Shown: positions 1-15,491 of the stretch, piece after piece
Layout of the letters: each line of letters begins with the position of its first letter
Position numbering within the stretch: position 1 is the first letter of the stretch
Source of the DNA: Schaalia turicensis ACS-279-V-Col4
GTDB taxonomy: Bacteria; Actinomycetota; Actinomycetes; Actinomycetales; Actinomycetaceae
Length of the DNA: 64,000 nucleotides
Assembly (NCBI RefSeq): GCF_000296505.1
Contig: NZ_JH815210.1
Span: 1-64,000 of the forward strand
Direction of reading: 5' to 3'
The notes under the pieces: generated by a model
What the model was told of the DNA's origin: nothing
What the model saw: the letters and a program-made list of their open reading frames with translations, nothing else
The model's database searches: none
Made by a program: the position numbers and the translations under genes

Positions 1-3153
<3,153 letters not shown>

Positions 3154-3240
3154 CATATCCAGAAAAAACCAACCACCAAAACGCGGCCAGCCAATCCCAA
3201 CAATAAAAACAAACTCAAAAACAAAAAACAGGCATAAAAA

Positions 3241-3270
3241 CAAACACACTATCGAGTTCACAAACAACAC
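3241..3270 (-). promoter_or_regulatory. rRNA leader boxA-like antitermination element
   Basis: On the minus strand the leader contains TGTTGTTTGTGAACTCGATA followed by GTGTGTTTG. This is very close to the boxA-type element found in actinobacterial rrn leaders, where NusA/NusB/S10 bind to prevent premature termination. It lies about 90 nt upstream of the 16S gene and 130 nt downstream of the promoter, the expected arrangement. Confidence 0.6.
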
Positions 3271-3400
3271 CCACACACCCCAAAACAGCCACAAAAAACC
3301 GCAACCATCAAAAACAGGGAGGAAGCAACCACGCCACAATCACAAACCCAAAACCACAAACAGGCCCAAAAGCTTGCAACCACTCGGCGCAACAACAGAA

Positions 3401-3429
3401 ACAATACCCACCCCCCACCACACCGTCAA
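3401..3429 (-). promoter_or_regulatory. rRNA operon promoter
   Basis: On the minus strand there is a -35 TTGACG (3429-3424), a spacer of exactly 17 bp (G/T-rich) and a -10 TATTGT (3406-3401). This is the best sigma-70-type promoter upstream of 16S. Transcription would start near 3394, giving a leader of roughly 240 nt that includes the boxA-like element. Other, weaker promoters further upstream (3430-3600) cannot be excluded. Confidence 0.65.
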
Positions 3430-3723
3430 ATCAGCGCAAGCTTCAATTCCTACCTCTTGCACACCAGCAGATTCGCAGTATTTCGCCGAAAAGTGGCTCT
3501 GAGCAGCAAGGAAACACTAAAATTGTGATCTGTCAGCGTTTTGCAGACCACAAAACTAGACCGCGATTGCGACTCAGATCTCCGTAGCAAACGCCGACTG
3601 TCACACGGCGCCTACACGTCGCCACATACATGCGATTGCGTACGTACACGGCGACCAATACATCTAAGAACACCACGCAGCACAGCACCAATATCGAGAT
3701 GCAATGACCTGTTAGAAACGCAC
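3430..3723. other. Non-coding region upstream of the rRNA operon
   Basis: This stretch lies between the rrn promoter and the terminator behind tyrS. I see no gene with a ribosome binding site or plausible product. It may hold additional upstream rrn promoters or activator sites, but none is clear enough to call. Confidence 0.5.
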
Positions 3724-3756
3724 TGCGGGGCGGAAACGTAGTGTTTCCGCCCCGCA
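3724..3756 (-). terminator. Hairpin terminator downstream of tyrS
   Basis: A perfect 14-bp stem (TGCGGGGCGGAAAC with GTTTCCGCCCCGCA) and a 5-nt loop stand 45 bp after the tyrS stop codon. No clear U-tract follows, so it may act as a strong hairpin-only terminator or as a 3'-end stabiliser. It separates the arginine/tyrosine gene group from the rRNA operon that follows in the same direction. Confidence 0.65.
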
Positions 3757-3800
3757 GGTGAGTCCAATCAGGAAATCACTGCGATTCCCATACGGACGCT

Positions 3801-5066
3801 TCAGTCGTCGAATTCGATGACAGCAAGGTTGCGACGCCCCTTACGGATCAGCAGTCGATGACCAGCCAGAACGTCGTCAGCCGTGAACACAGCTTCCGCG
3901 TCCTCAAACTTGACGTTGTTCAGGTACGCGCCACCGGAAGCAATCGTGCGACGTGCGGCGCCTCGTCCCTTTTCCAAACCGGTTTCAACCAACGCGTCAA
4001 CCATCGTTGCCTCACCGAGCTTCACAGTTGCGCGAGGAAGATCCGACGTAGCAGAAGCCAAGGTATCCGCATCGATTGCGCGCAGATCTCCACCACCCCA
4101 AAGGGCGTTGGTTGCGCCAAGAACACGCTCAAACTCTTCTTCACCGTGAACAAGCTTCGTCACCTCAGCCGCCAGGGCCTTCTGGGCTGCGCGCGCATGA
4201 GGACGCTCTGCAACCTCAACCTCAAGCTCTTCTATGCGAGCACGGTCAAGGAAGGTGAAGATCTTCAGGAAGCGAACAACATCGGCGTCCTCAACCTGCA
4301 GCCAGAACTGGTAGAAGGCGTACGGGCTCATCATCGTCGGATCGAGCCAAATCGCACCGCCCTCGGACTTACCGAATTTCGTACCATCAGCCTTCGTAAT
4401 AATCGGAGTCGTCAGCACGTGCGACACCTCGCCGTCAACCTTACGAATCAGATCAACGCCACCGATCATATTGCCCCACTGATCGTTACCGCCGGTCTCG
4501 AGAGTGGCACCGTAACGACGATGCAGTTCAAGGAAATCGTTCGCCTGCAGGATCTGATAGGAGAACTCCGTGTAGGAAATGCCCTCATCCGATGCCAGAC
4601 GACGCGCAACAATGTCCTTACCGAGCATCGTGCCAACGCGGAAGTACTTACCGATACCGCGGAGCAGATCAATGGCGCTCAGTTCCTCAGTCCAGTCGAG
4701 GTTGTTCACCATCGTCGCCGCGGCCGGTCCTTCAAAATCGAGAAAACGCGAGATCTGGTTGCGCAGATTGTCTGCCCAACCGCGAACGACCTCGGTCGGC
4801 TGTAGCTGACGCTCCCCCGATTGACGCGGATCGCCAATCTGACCGGTTGCCCCACCAACAAGTGCGAGTGGCTTATGACCAGCCAGCTGCAGGTGACGCA
4901 TCAGAAGAATTTGAACAAGGTGTCCGTGGTGCAGAGAAGCTGCGGTCGGGTCGAAGCCACAATAAAAGGTGACCGGCCCGGCGTTCAGGTGCTCGCGAAG
5001 AGCATCAATGTCGGTGTGCTGGGCGATGAGACCCCTCCACTGGAGGTCATCCAGAATGTCGGTCAC
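3801..5066 (-). CDS. tyrS: Tyrosyl-tRNA synthetase
   Basis: This cytoplasmic class I aminoacyl-tRNA synthetase charges tRNA-Tyr with tyrosine using ATP. The 421-aa length is typical of bacterial TyrRS. The HIGH-type motif HHGHL is at about residues 46-50 in FDPTAASLHHGHLVQ. The KMSKS-type loop is KFGKSEG at about residue 235. The last 65 residues form the S4-like RNA-binding domain, with ARRTIASGGAYLNNVKFED. The start is an ATG at 5066, 42 bp after the argH stop, so the gene is probably co-transcribed with argH. No T-box is present in this short gap. The gene ends before a strong hairpin. Confidence 0.97.
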   Translation of the reverse strand: MTDILDDLQWRGLIAQHTDIDALREHLNAGPVTFYCGFDPTAASLHHGHLVQILLMRHLQLAGHKPLALVGGATGQIGDPRQSGERQLQPTEVVRGWADNLRNQISRFLDFEGPAAATMVNNLDWTEELSAIDLLRGIGKYFRVGTMLGKDIVARRLASDEGISYTEFSYQILQANDFLELHRRYGATLETGGNDQWGNMIGGVDLIRKVDGEVSHVLTTPIITKADGTKFGKSEGGAIWLDPTMMSPYAFYQFWLQVEDADVVRFLKIFTFLDRARIEELEVEVAERPHARAAQKALAAEVTKLVHGEEEFERVLGATNALWGGGDLRAIDADTLASATSDLPRATVKLGEATMVDALVETGLEKGRGAARRTIASGGAYLNNVKFEDAEAVFTADDVLAGHRLLIRKGRRNLAVIEFDD

Positions 5067-5108
5067 TTTAAATTCCTTCCATTTCGGCTCGAAGTAGCCG
5101 AGGCTATC

Positions 5109-7924
<2,816 letters not shown>

Positions 7925-7991
7925 CGTGACCACTCTAGCGAAAGAACGTGCCACGCCCCGGTGTCCATTGGGCACACTTAGATAAAGAAAA

Positions 7992-8028
7992 CACGTGTGC
8001 CCAAGGAAATCGGCCTTGGGCACACGTG
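7992..8028 (-). terminator. Intrinsic terminator downstream of argG
   Basis: A perfect 15-bp stem (CACGTGTGCCCAAGG with CCTTGGGCACACGTG) and 7-nt loop begin 36 bp after the argG stop. On the minus strand they are followed by TTTTCTTTAT, a good U-tract. It ends argG transcription before the O-antigen-ligase-like gene. Confidence 0.85.
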
Positions 8029-8063
8029 CATATCAGTGTTTGTTTGACCAAACGAACGTCTGC

Positions 8064-9287
8064 TCAGTATCCCTGCGAGTTACCCAGACGGACGTCACGA
8101 GCAGCCGCAAGCTTCGACTGCAGACCGTAGATATCAATGAATCCACGCGACGAGGACTGATCGAAGCTATCGCCAGTCTCGTAGGTTGCCAGGTTGAAGT
8201 CATACAGTGAAGCCTCGGAACTCCGCCCATTCACAGTTGCACGGCCACCGTGCAGGACCATACGAATATCACCGGTCACATACTGCTGAGTATCTTCAAT
8301 GAACGCATCCATGGACTTCTTCAACGGTGAGTACCACTGGGCTTCATAGACCAATTCACCCCACATCTGCTCAAGACCACGCTTGTAGCGGCGCTGCATG
8401 CGTTCGAGGGTGATGGATTCCAACCCCTGGTGTGCTTCGATCAAAGCGAGAGCACCGGGAGCCTCGTAAATCTCACGTGACTTGATGCCAACCAGACGAT
8501 CTTCGACCATGTCAATACGACCGATGCCTTGAGCGCCTGCACGGCGGTTCAGCTCTTGGATTGCTTCAAGCGGGGTGACTGCGCGACCGTCAATGGCTAC
8601 CGGGATGCCCTTTTCGAAGGAAATGACGACCTCATCCGGAAGCGGCGGGTAAGTCGGATCATCGGTGTAAACGTAGACGTCCTTGGTCGGCGCGTTCCAC
8701 AGGTCTTCAAGGAAGCCAGTTTCGATTGCTCGACCCCACACGTTCTGGTCGATCGAGAACGGGTTATGCTTCGTCGTTTCGATCGGCAGGTGGTGCTTCT
8801 CGGCGTATTCGATAGCAACGTCACGCGTCAGCGCAAGGTCACGAACCGGCGAGATGCAGTCCATGTCGGGGGCCATCGACGTAATCGAAACCTCGAAACG
8901 TACCTGGTCGTTCCCCTTGCCGGTGCAACCGTGAGCAACAGTGTGTGCGCCAAATTCGCGCGCAGCTTTCACCAGGTGCTTGGCGATCACGGGACGGGAC
9001 AGAGCTGAAACCAGCGGGTACTTACCTTCATAGAGGGCATTCGCCTTCAGTGCCGGCATGCAGTATTCGTTGGCGAACTCGTCGCGAGCATCTGCAACGT
9101 AGGCTTCCACCGCACCGCAGTCGAGCGCGCGCTGGCGGATGACCTCGAGGTCTTCGCCGCCCTGCCCCACGTCAACTGCAACCGCAACGACCTCGCGACC
9201 GGTCTGTTCGCCGATCCAACCAATAGCAACGGAGGTGTCCAAACCGCCCGAGTATGCGAGGACAACGCGGTCCTTGTGCTCTGCCAT
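8064..9287 (-). CDS. argG: Argininosuccinate synthase
   Basis: ArgG joins citrulline and aspartate with ATP hydrolysis to give argininosuccinate, the substrate of ArgH, in the cytoplasm. The 407-aa length is normal for the family. The N-terminal ATP pyrophosphatase P-loop [10 protein letters not shown] is at residues 10-19, and [14 protein letters not shown] is the conserved nucleotide- and citrulline-binding segment. The ATG at 9287 is preceded by AAGGA with suitable spacing. The gene lies 57 bp downstream of argR on the same strand, without an evident promoter or ARG box between them, so the two probably form an operon repressed by ArgR. Confidence 0.97.
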   Translation of the reverse strand: MAEHKDRVVLAYSGGLDTSVAIGWIGEQTGREVVAVAVDVGQGGEDLEVIRQRALDCGAVEAYVADARDEFANEYCMPALKANALYEGKYPLVSALSRPVIAKHLVKAAREFGAHTVAHGCTGKGNDQVRFEVSITSMAPDMDCISPVRDLALTRDVAIEYAEKHHLPIETTKHNPFSIDQNVWGRAIETGFLEDLWNAPTKDVYVYTDDPTYPPLPDEVVISFEKGIPVAIDGRAVTPLEAIQELNRRAGAQGIGRIDMVEDRLVGIKSREIYEAPGALALIEAHQGLESITLERMQRRYKRGLEQMWGELVYEAQWYSPLKKSMDAFIEDTQQYVTGDIRMVLHGGRATVNGRSSEASLYDFNLATYETGDSFDQSSSRGFIDIYGLQSKLAAARDVRLGNSQGY

Positions 9288-9344
9288 GTTGTATTCCTTC
9301 TCCGATGAAAGTGTGAGAGTGGAGTGAATAAGAAAAGTGTGGGC

Positions 9345-9851
9345 TCAGTGAGCGGAAGATCCGGGCTCAGCAAGATCCATCAGATACGATTGGGTCTGCT
9401 GCGCATCTTCAGAAGATCGACAAATCACAAGGATTGTGTCATCGCCCGCGATTGTTCCCGCAACTGCATCAAGACGAACAGCATCGATAGCTGAGGCCAA
9501 GAGATTGGCTGCTCCAACCGTTGTCCTGAGCACCAGCTGATGGTCAACAAGGATTGAGGTAACGAGGATCGACTGGCACCATTTCTGCAAGCGTTCGTGT
9601 CCAGCTTCGCCTTCGTGGGTTGCTCCCCCGTCAATATCGGGAACGGAGTAGATGCGAGTGCCGTCAGCCACACGAATCTTTGTCGCACGCATATCGACAA
9701 GGTCACGCGACAGAGTTGCCTGAGTAACGTCAATACCTTGCTCACGCAACAGATCGCGAAGATCCTTTTGCGAACCGATTGATCCGCTAGCAAGAATTGA
9801 ACGAATTGCTTCACGTCGCGCAGCGGGCGTTTGTGTGCTTCGATCTCCCAT
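9345..9851 (-). CDS. argR: Arginine repressor ArgR
   Basis: A DNA-binding repressor that uses arginine as co-repressor and acts as a hexamer. Its winged-helix N-terminal domain spans about residues 10-75 (SQKDLRDLLREQGIDVTQAT is the recognition region). Its C-terminal oligomerisation and arginine-binding domain contains VGAANLLASAIDA and AGDDTILVIC. The family length is about 150-170 aa; this one is 168. Two ATGs are possible, 9857 and 9851. A TATAAT -10 box ends at 9859, only 2 nt before the first, so the transcript should begin at or near the second, and I use 9851. No Shine-Dalgarno sequence is present. An ARG-box palindrome overlaps the promoter, implying autorepression. argG follows. Confidence 0.93.
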   Translation of the reverse strand: MGDRSTQTPAARREAIRSILASGSIGSQKDLRDLLREQGIDVTQATLSRDLVDMRATKIRVADGTRIYSVPDIDGGATHEGEAGHERLQKWCQSILVTSILVDHQLVLRTTVGAANLLASAIDAVRLDAVAGTIAGDDTILVICRSSEDAQQTQSYLMDLAEPGSSAH

Positions 9852-9858
9852 ATGCATG

Positions 9859-9888
9859 ATTATACATAACTATGTATAAATTGCACAA
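9859..9888 (-). promoter_or_regulatory. argR promoter with overlapping ArgR operator (ARG box)
   Basis: On the minus strand: -35 TTGTGC (9888-9883), an 18-bp spacer ending in ATG, and a perfect -10 TATAAT (9864-9859). The near-perfect palindrome TTATACATAACTATGTATAA (9860-9879) covers the spacer and part of the -10. Its shape and A/T content fit an ARG box. Bound ArgR would block RNA polymerase. Predicted transcription start is 9851-9852, at the ATG itself. Confidence 0.75.
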
Positions 9889-9907
9889 TGGCGCGAGGCG
9901 CCCAAAA

Positions 9908-10399
9908 TCAGCGCTGTTCGAGATCCTTCAGAATCGAATCAGTCCACTCGTTGATCTCATCCCAGTTGCGGAAATCGCCTTCCACAACACCGGCAAGACG
10001 TGCAACTGAGCGTTCACGCAACGAAAGCAACGATGGGGTGTAGCGACCAGCAAAAGAATGAAGATCAATAGCACTGACGCGAGTCAGAAGCGGACCGATA
10101 CGCGTCGGATCCTGAGGGGCATGCTTCGGAACACCATTCATACCAACCGAGAATGCCCACACGGGCTTGTTTTCAAGCTGGGCGCTAAAACGATCCATGA
10201 AATCGTGCGCTCCATCCATCCACTGCAGGATATAAACAGCCGAACCGCAAATCACAGCGTCATAAGTGTCAACAGAAGTAACATCCTCCGGCGCGATGCG
10301 ATCAGCCGTGTGACCGGCATCTTCGAGTCGCCTCGCAATCGCGTCGGCAACTTCGTTCGTTGAACCATGCTTTGAAGAAGCAGTGACAAGGATATGCAT
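9908..10399 (-). CDS. Flavodoxin-domain protein
   Basis: A 163-aa protein with a flavodoxin fold. It starts with MHILVTASSKHGSTNEVAD, where the SSKHGSTNEV loop is the FMN-phosphate site, and continues with DTYDAVICGSAVYILQWM, the segment beside the isoalloxazine ring. It resembles the HemG/flavodoxin-5 group more than long electron-transfer flavodoxins. Its exact role (quinone- or haem-related oxidoreductase, or general electron carrier) cannot be fixed from sequence. I chose ATG 10399. A longer frame reaches 10465, but those residues are low-complexity and cross an inverted repeat. No ribosome binding site is visible. argR starts 56 bp after its stop and has its own promoter. Confidence 0.75.
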   Translation of the reverse strand: MHILVTASSKHGSTNEVADAIARRLEDAGHTADRIAPEDVTSVDTYDAVICGSAVYILQWMDGAHDFMDRFSAQLENKPVWAFSVGMNGVPKHAPQDPTRIGPLLTRVSAIDLHSFAGRYTPSLLSLRERSVARLAGVVEGDFRNWDEINEWTDSILKDLEQR

Positions 10400-10418
10400 A
10401 GCTATAAGTGTGGCAGAA

Positions 10419-10488
10419 AGCCGGGCTGGAGTCGCGCTGACATCTCGTACTGAGTCAAGATACACAAGGCGCGGACTCCAGCCCGGCT
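10419..10488 (-). terminator. Long inverted repeat behind pheT, probable terminator
   Basis: A 15-bp perfect inverted repeat, AGCCGGGCTGGAGTC (10419-10433) and GACTCCAGCCCGGCT (10474-10488), has a 40-nt spacer. It begins about 40 bp after the pheT stop and on the minus strand is followed by CTTTCTGCC. The long spacer is unusual for a simple terminator. Confidence 0.5.
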
Positions 10489-10527
10489 GTTCTATCGGTC
10501 ATCGTGCCCCGTCAGGAGCCTCGTTAA

Positions 10528-13176
10528 CTAAGAGCGCAACTGTGCTCCCAGCACCTTGCCCGCCTTCGCGACGACACTTTCGCGAACCTCACGAACTTCG
10601 TCGGCACTCAGCGTGCGATCCGGCGCACGCAACTTCAGAGCGAACGCCAGCGAGCGAACGTCAGCGCCAAGTGTCTCGGATTCGAAAATGTCGAACAGCG
10701 TCACTTCTTCAAGCAACGCTCCCCCGCCCTGGCGAACAACCTGCTCGACGCGAGCAACAGGGATCGACTTCGACACAACAAGAGCGATGTCTTCCTTCGC
10801 AATCGGGTAAGTCGAGACGGGCTTCACCTGCGTCGGCTCACCGCTCATCGCCTCAATCAGAGCAGACAGATCAACCTCTGCGGCGCACGAACGGGCCTGC
10901 AAGCCAAACGACTTGCACACGCCGGGGTGAAGTTCGCCAGCCATCGCGATATCAATCAAATCGCGACCACGGCGGACGAATACGCGAGCAACACGACCCG
11001 GATGCCACGGAGCAACATCAGCCGGATCCGATGCAGGTTCAGGCATCAGCGGACCGGGCACCTTCTTGTAGTCGGCATCCCACGCGCGAGTGACCTCAAT
11101 GCGAACGCCCAGAAGAGACGCAATATTCTCGACCGTCTCAAGAGCATCCGACCATGCGAACATGCGAGCAGGCTCGACAACCGGCGAAGCCGAGGCACGA
11201 CCGGCAAGGACAACACCCACATGCCACGGCTGAGCAGGAGTGCCAGCACGCAGTCCAGCAAGTTCCTCATCAGTCGGGCGCTGTTCAGCGCTCAGAAGAT
11301 CGGCAGGAACTGTGCCTGCAGGGCGAACAACAAGTCCGGTTTCAAACAGCGCCACGCGGTCGCTACCGCGTGCAACGTTGCGTCCGGCAGCGTCAAGCAA
11401 GGTATCAATGATCGAGGTGCGCAACAGGGGTGCATCATCCGCAAGCGGGTTACGAAGCTTCAGAGCCTGACGACGTTCATCGCCCTGAGTGAGACGCTGA
11501 CGATCGAAGGAATCCGAAACGAACGGATAGCTGAGAACCTCAACCAAACCAGAAGCTGCAAGCGACGCAGAAACGTGACGACGCGCCTGCTGCGCATCAG
11601 TCAAACCAGCACCGGCAGGAGCCGACGGCAGAATCGACGGAATAGTGTCGAAACCGTCAAGACGTGCAATTTCCTCAACCAGGTGGGCAGAACCAGTCAG
11701 GTCGGGACGCCACGTCGGAACGGTCACGTTGAAGATTCCGTCTTCGATTTCGTCGAGCATGCAACCAATTTCAGTGAGAAGCTCCTCAACGCGTTCCTTC
11801 GAGTAGTCGACGCCGATCAAGCGGGCGGCATCGGTGTACGGGAAACGAATTGACGAGGCCGGCGCGACTTCGTTGAAGTCGGATACTGCTGCATCTGCCG
11901 TTCCCCCGCCGTACTCAACCAGCAGGTCAACAGCTCGTTGAGCTGCGACAGGAGCAAGCTGGGGATCAGTGCCACGTTCGAAGCGCTTCGACGCTTCAGA
12001 CGGCAGGTGGTGACGACGTGCGGTACGGGCGACCGACACCGCATCAAAGTGAGCGGCTTCGAGGAGGATATCCGTCGTGGAATGCTCGACCTCTGAATAC
12101 TGACCACCCATAACACCGGCCATGCCGATGATGCGTGATCCTTCACCGTTCGGAGAATCTGTGATCAGCAGGTCCTGCGGATCCAGTTGCCGATCGACCT
12201 CATCCAGCGTTGTCAGACGCTCACCGGCGCGTGCGCGACGGACAACGATCGGAGCTTCAAGAGCATTCAGGTCGTAGGCGTGCATTGGCTGCCCAAGGTC
12301 GAGCATCACGTAGTTGGTGATGTCAACGGCCAAGGAGAGGCTACGCATTCCTGCTGCTTCGAGACGCTCGACCATCCAACGCGGGCTGGGAGCCGAAGGG
12401 TTCACGCCACGAACAATGCGGGTGACAAAACGGTCCGCACCGGGCTTACCGTGGATCGGCGCGTCGTCTGCGATACGCACCTTGAATCCGTCAGCGGTTG
12501 CCTCGGGCACCGAAGCAACACGGTTTCCAACCAGACCGGGATCCGTGAACTTCGCACCCGTCGAGTGCGCGAATTCGCGTGCGACACCGCGCATTGAGAA
12601 GCAGTAACCGCGGTCAGGGGTCACGTTGATCTCAAGAGTCTCTTCGCCCAAGCCAAGGAAACCGAGCAGATCAGAACCCGGAGCAGGGATCTCACGGTCT
12701 GGGAAATACTTCGGCAACACGATGATGCCATCGTGATCGTTACCCAGTCCCAGTTCACGGGCAGAGCAAATCATGCCATCGGAAATGTGGCCGTAGGTCT
12801 TACGCGCTGCAATCGCGAAATCGCCGGGAAGAACTGCACCGGGCAGGGAAACAACAACGAGGTCACCCTCAACGAAGTTGTGAGCACCGCAAATGATGCC
12901 ACGGCTTGGCAGATCCGAAGGTTCCTTACCGGCACCCGGCTGGTCGTTGTACTGACCAACGTCGACGCGACAGTAATTGACAGTCTTGCCGTTGGAGGCA
13001 GTTTCCTTCACCAGGGTCAGAACCTTGCCAACAACCAGCGGACCGGTGACCTTTGCGGGGTGGATTGCTTCTTCTTCCAGACCAACCTTCACCAGCGCTG
13101 CTGCGAGCTGCGCGGCATCAAGATCAGCAGGGACCTCGACGTGATCGGCGAGCCAAGAAATCGGAACCATTGGCAT
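10528..13176 (-). CDS. pheT: Phenylalanyl-tRNA synthetase beta subunit
   Basis: The large subunit of the alpha2-beta2 PheRS that charges tRNA-Phe. At 882 aa it is somewhat longer than many PheT proteins. From the N-terminus I see the start MVPISWLADHVE, an EMAP/tRNA-binding (OB) domain at about 40-160 (VVGKVL...ICGAHNF), the B3/B4 editing region (MRSLSLAVDITNYVMLDLGQ), the B5 domain, and the C-terminal ferredoxin-fold anticodon-binding domain (YPIAKEDIALVV onward). ATG 13176 is preceded by AAAGGGA at 7 nt. The pheS stop is only 1 bp upstream, so the two subunits are translated together. Confidence 0.97.
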   Translation of the reverse strand: MPMVPISWLADHVEVPADLDAAQLAAALVKVGLEEEAIHPAKVTGPLVVGKVLTLVKETASNGKTVNYCRVDVGQYNDQPGAGKEPSDLPSRGIICGAHNFVEGDLVVVSLPGAVLPGDFAIAARKTYGHISDGMICSARELGLGNDHDGIIVLPKYFPDREIPAPGSDLLGFLGLGEETLEINVTPDRGYCFSMRGVAREFAHSTGAKFTDPGLVGNRVASVPEATADGFKVRIADDAPIHGKPGADRFVTRIVRGVNPSAPSPRWMVERLEAAGMRSLSLAVDITNYVMLDLGQPMHAYDLNALEAPIVVRRARAGERLTTLDEVDRQLDPQDLLITDSPNGEGSRIIGMAGVMGGQYSEVEHSTTDILLEAAHFDAVSVARTARRHHLPSEASKRFERGTDPQLAPVAAQRAVDLLVEYGGGTADAAVSDFNEVAPASSIRFPYTDAARLIGVDYSKERVEELLTEIGCMLDEIEDGIFNVTVPTWRPDLTGSAHLVEEIARLDGFDTIPSILPSAPAGAGLTDAQQARRHVSASLAASGLVEVLSYPFVSDSFDRQRLTQGDERRQALKLRNPLADDAPLLRTSIIDTLLDAAGRNVARGSDRVALFETGLVVRPAGTVPADLLSAEQRPTDEELAGLRAGTPAQPWHVGVVLAGRASASPVVEPARMFAWSDALETVENIASLLGVRIEVTRAWDADYKKVPGPLMPEPASDPADVAPWHPGRVARVFVRRGRDLIDIAMAGELHPGVCKSFGLQARSCAAEVDLSALIEAMSGEPTQVKPVSTYPIAKEDIALVVSKSIPVARVEQVVRQGGGALLEEVTLFDIFESETLGADVRSLAFALKLRAPDRTLSADEVREVRESVVAKAGKVLGAQLRS

Positions 13177-13177
13177 G

Positions 13178-14263
13178 TCAGTGTCCCTTTCCAATCAAAC
13201 CGAACTGCTGGCTGAAACGAACGTCGCCTTCAACGATGTCGTGCATGTCAGCAATTCCGTGCCGGAGCATGAGGGTGCGTTCAATACCCATACCGAATGC
13301 GAAACCGGTGTAGACCTCCGGATCGATTCCGTTTGCTCTGAGAACGTTGGGGTTCACCATGCCGCAACCACCGACTTCAATCCACCCGGCGCCGCCCTTC
13401 TTCTGTGGGAACCAAATATCAAGTTCGGCACTGGGCTCAGTGAAAGGAAAAAACGACGGGCGCAGGCGCGCCTTCGCTTCAGGACCAAACATTGCCTGAG
13501 CAAAGTGATTGAGCACGCCCTTCAGGTGCGCCATGGTCAGGCCCTTATCAACGGCCAAACCTTCGACCTGGTGAAAAACCGGGGTGTGCGTCGCGTCGAG
13601 AGCGTCAGAACGGAACACCTTGCCCGGGCATGCGACGTACAGAGGGACACCGCGGTCAAGCATGGCACGCGACTGCACCGGCGACGTGTGAGTACGCATC
13701 ACAAGGTGCCCATCATCGGCGTTCTGGCCACCAGCAGAAGTGCCGTCAACGTAGAACGTGTCCTGCATCTGACGAGCCGGGTGGTCGATGTCGAAGTTCA
13801 GGGAGTCGAAGTTAAACCATTCGTGTTCAACTTCGGGGCCTTCAGCGATAGCCCAGCCCATGGACGTAAACACATCTTCGATCTCTTCAATCAGAGTCTC
13901 GATCGGGTGACGCGCACCCGTCACCGTGCGATGCCCACCGGCAGTCACATCGACGGATTCTTCGCGAAGAACACGTGCCTCGTTCTCAGCTTCAAGCACT
14001 TCTTGACGGACGGCGAGAGCCTTCGAAATCTGGCCGCGAGCACCACCGAGATTCTTACCTGCAGTGCCACGGTCTGCGGGTTTGAGGGAACCGATGATGC
14101 GGTTGGCTGCGACCAGCGGGGCGTTGTCGCCAAGGATCGCTTGCTTTGTGGCCTTGAGTTCTTCGAGTGAAGATGCGGCTTCAATATCTGAAAGTGCAGC
14201 TGTGACGAGGGCGTCGACGGCTGCGCTATCCAGTGGATTGAGGTCAGGGGCTTCCTGGGCCAT
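13178..14263 (-). CDS. pheS: Phenylalanyl-tRNA synthetase alpha subunit
   Basis: The class II catalytic subunit of PheRS. The 361 aa contain the N-terminal coiled-coil arm, motif 1 around [19 protein letters not shown], motif 2 with [12 protein letters not shown] and [12 protein letters not shown], and motif 3 [18 protein letters not shown] chose ATG 14263 because it is preceded by GGAGGAAACAGGAC; a longer frame to 14368 lacks conserved sequence. It overlaps nothing upstream and is divergent from map. pheT follows after 1 bp. Confidence 0.97.
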   Translation of the reverse strand: MAQEAPDLNPLDSAAVDALVTAALSDIEAASSLEELKATKQAILGDNAPLVAANRIIGSLKPADRGTAGKNLGGARGQISKALAVRQEVLEAENEARVLREESVDVTAGGHRTVTGARHPIETLIEEIEDVFTSMGWAIAEGPEVEHEWFNFDSLNFDIDHPARQMQDTFYVDGTSAGGQNADDGHLVMRTHTSPVQSRAMLDRGVPLYVACPGKVFRSDALDATHTPVFHQVEGLAVDKGLTMAHLKGVLNHFAQAMFGPEAKARLRPSFFPFTEPSAELDIWFPQKKGGAGWIEVGGCGMVNPNVLRANGIDPEVYTGFAFGMGIERTLMLRHGIADMHDIVEGDVRFSQQFGLIGKGH

Positions 14264-14469
14264 GTCCTGTTTCCTCCAATTAGGTCTCGTTTTGAACGCA
14301 CTATATGCCCTGCCATGATAGTCCGAGCCTGCAAGATACCGCCTTGTCGTCCACATGGGGTCACTCACGCTGGGTTCCTATCTTCGTTGTCTGCACAGTC
14401 AGCAGTCATAAAGGAGCCTCGTCGCCTGGCCATCTGCCCGAGGTGCGCGAAAGGACTAGTCTTAAAGGT

Positions 14470-15357
14470 ATGACTCATGTATCTGATTTAGCCAAGCGTG
14501 CGCCACTTGGAACCTTGAAACCGGGAACTATCTCCCCTGTTCGTTTAGTCCCGTCTCATATTGATCGTCCTGAATACATGTTCCATGAGGGTCCGGAGCG
14601 CGTGACTGCGTCGGATATTAAGGACGTGTCGACGATCGAGCGTATTCGTCACGCGGGTCGTATTGCTGCTCAGGCTCTGGAGGCTGTAGGCAAGAGCGTC
14701 GCACCGGGCGTGACGACCGACGAACTCGACCGTATTGGCCACGAGTTCCTCATTGACAACAATGCCTACCCGTCATGCTTGGGGTACATGGGTTTCCCGA
14801 AGTCTCTGTGCACGTCGATCAACGAGGTCATCTGCCACGGCATTCCCGACGATCGCCCGTTGGAAGAAGGCGACATCGTGAACGTTGATATCACCGCCTA
14901 TGTTGATGGTGTTCACGGTGATACCTGCGCGATGTTCGAGGTTGGCAAGGTCGACGAGGAATCGCACCTTCTGATTGAACGCACGCATGAAGCGATGATG
15001 CGTGGCATTAAGGCTGTTGGTCCGGGTCGTGAAATCAACGTGATCGGTCGTGTCATTGAACGTTATGCGAAGCGTTTCGACTACGGCGTGATCCGCGATT
15101 ACACGGGGCACGGTGTGGGCGAGGCCTTCCACTCCGGTCTGATTGTTCCTCACTACGATGCTGCACCCGCGTATTCGACGATGATGGAGCCCGGTATGGT
15201 CTTCACGATCGAGCCGATGTTGACCCTTGGTGGCATTGATTGGGAGCAGTGGGACGATGACTGGACCGTTGTGACCGCTGACCGTTCACGTACTGCTCAG
15301 TTTGAGCACACCCTCGTTGTCACCGAAGACGGTGCGGAGATTTTGACTCTTCCGTGA
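14470..15357 (+). CDS. map: Methionine aminopeptidase, type I
   Basis: Removes the initiator methionine from new proteins in the cytoplasm, using two metal ions. The 295-aa protein carries the actinobacterial MapB-type N-terminal extension (residues 1-45, [12 protein letters not shown]). The pita-bread fold follows, with metal ligands in [19 protein letters not shown] (two Asp), [11 protein letters not shown] (His) and the Glu residues of FTIEPM and [11 protein letters not shown] chose ATG 14470, with AAAGG immediately upstream. Frames extending to 14305 run through the divergent pheS promoter region and are not conserved. It is monocistronic or followed by ppgK 134 bp downstream. Confidence 0.96.
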   Translation: MTHVSDLAKRAPLGTLKPGTISPVRLVPSHIDRPEYMFHEGPERVTASDIKDVSTIERIRHAGRIAAQALEAVGKSVAPGVTTDELDRIGHEFLIDNNAYPSCLGYMGFPKSLCTSINEVICHGIPDDRPLEEGDIVNVDITAYVDGVHGDTCAMFEVGKVDEESHLLIERTHEAMMRGIKAVGPGREINVIGRVIERYAKRFDYGVIRDYTGHGVGEAFHSGLIVPHYDAAPAYSTMMEPGMVFTIEPMLTLGGIDWEQWDDDWTVVTADRSRTAQFEHTLVVTEDGAEILTLP

Positions 15358-15491
15358 GTCTGAGGCTGGCACATTTTTGCTGATCGACGAGGTCGCGCGG
15401 ACGTAACTGTTCGCGCGACCTTGTTGCTCGGCGCTACGATACGATAGCGACTGAGTCGAACAATGATGTTTCGGAAGGGATCATTCGCACA

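Noticed and set aside
3541..3741. A 66-codon plus-strand frame behind the rRNA promoter
   Set aside because: No ribosome binding site, and its 3' end overlaps the tyrS terminator hairpin.
13175..14170. A 331-codon plus-strand frame opposite pheS
   Set aside because: It is the antisense shadow of a strongly conserved gene with all catalytic motifs on the minus strand.
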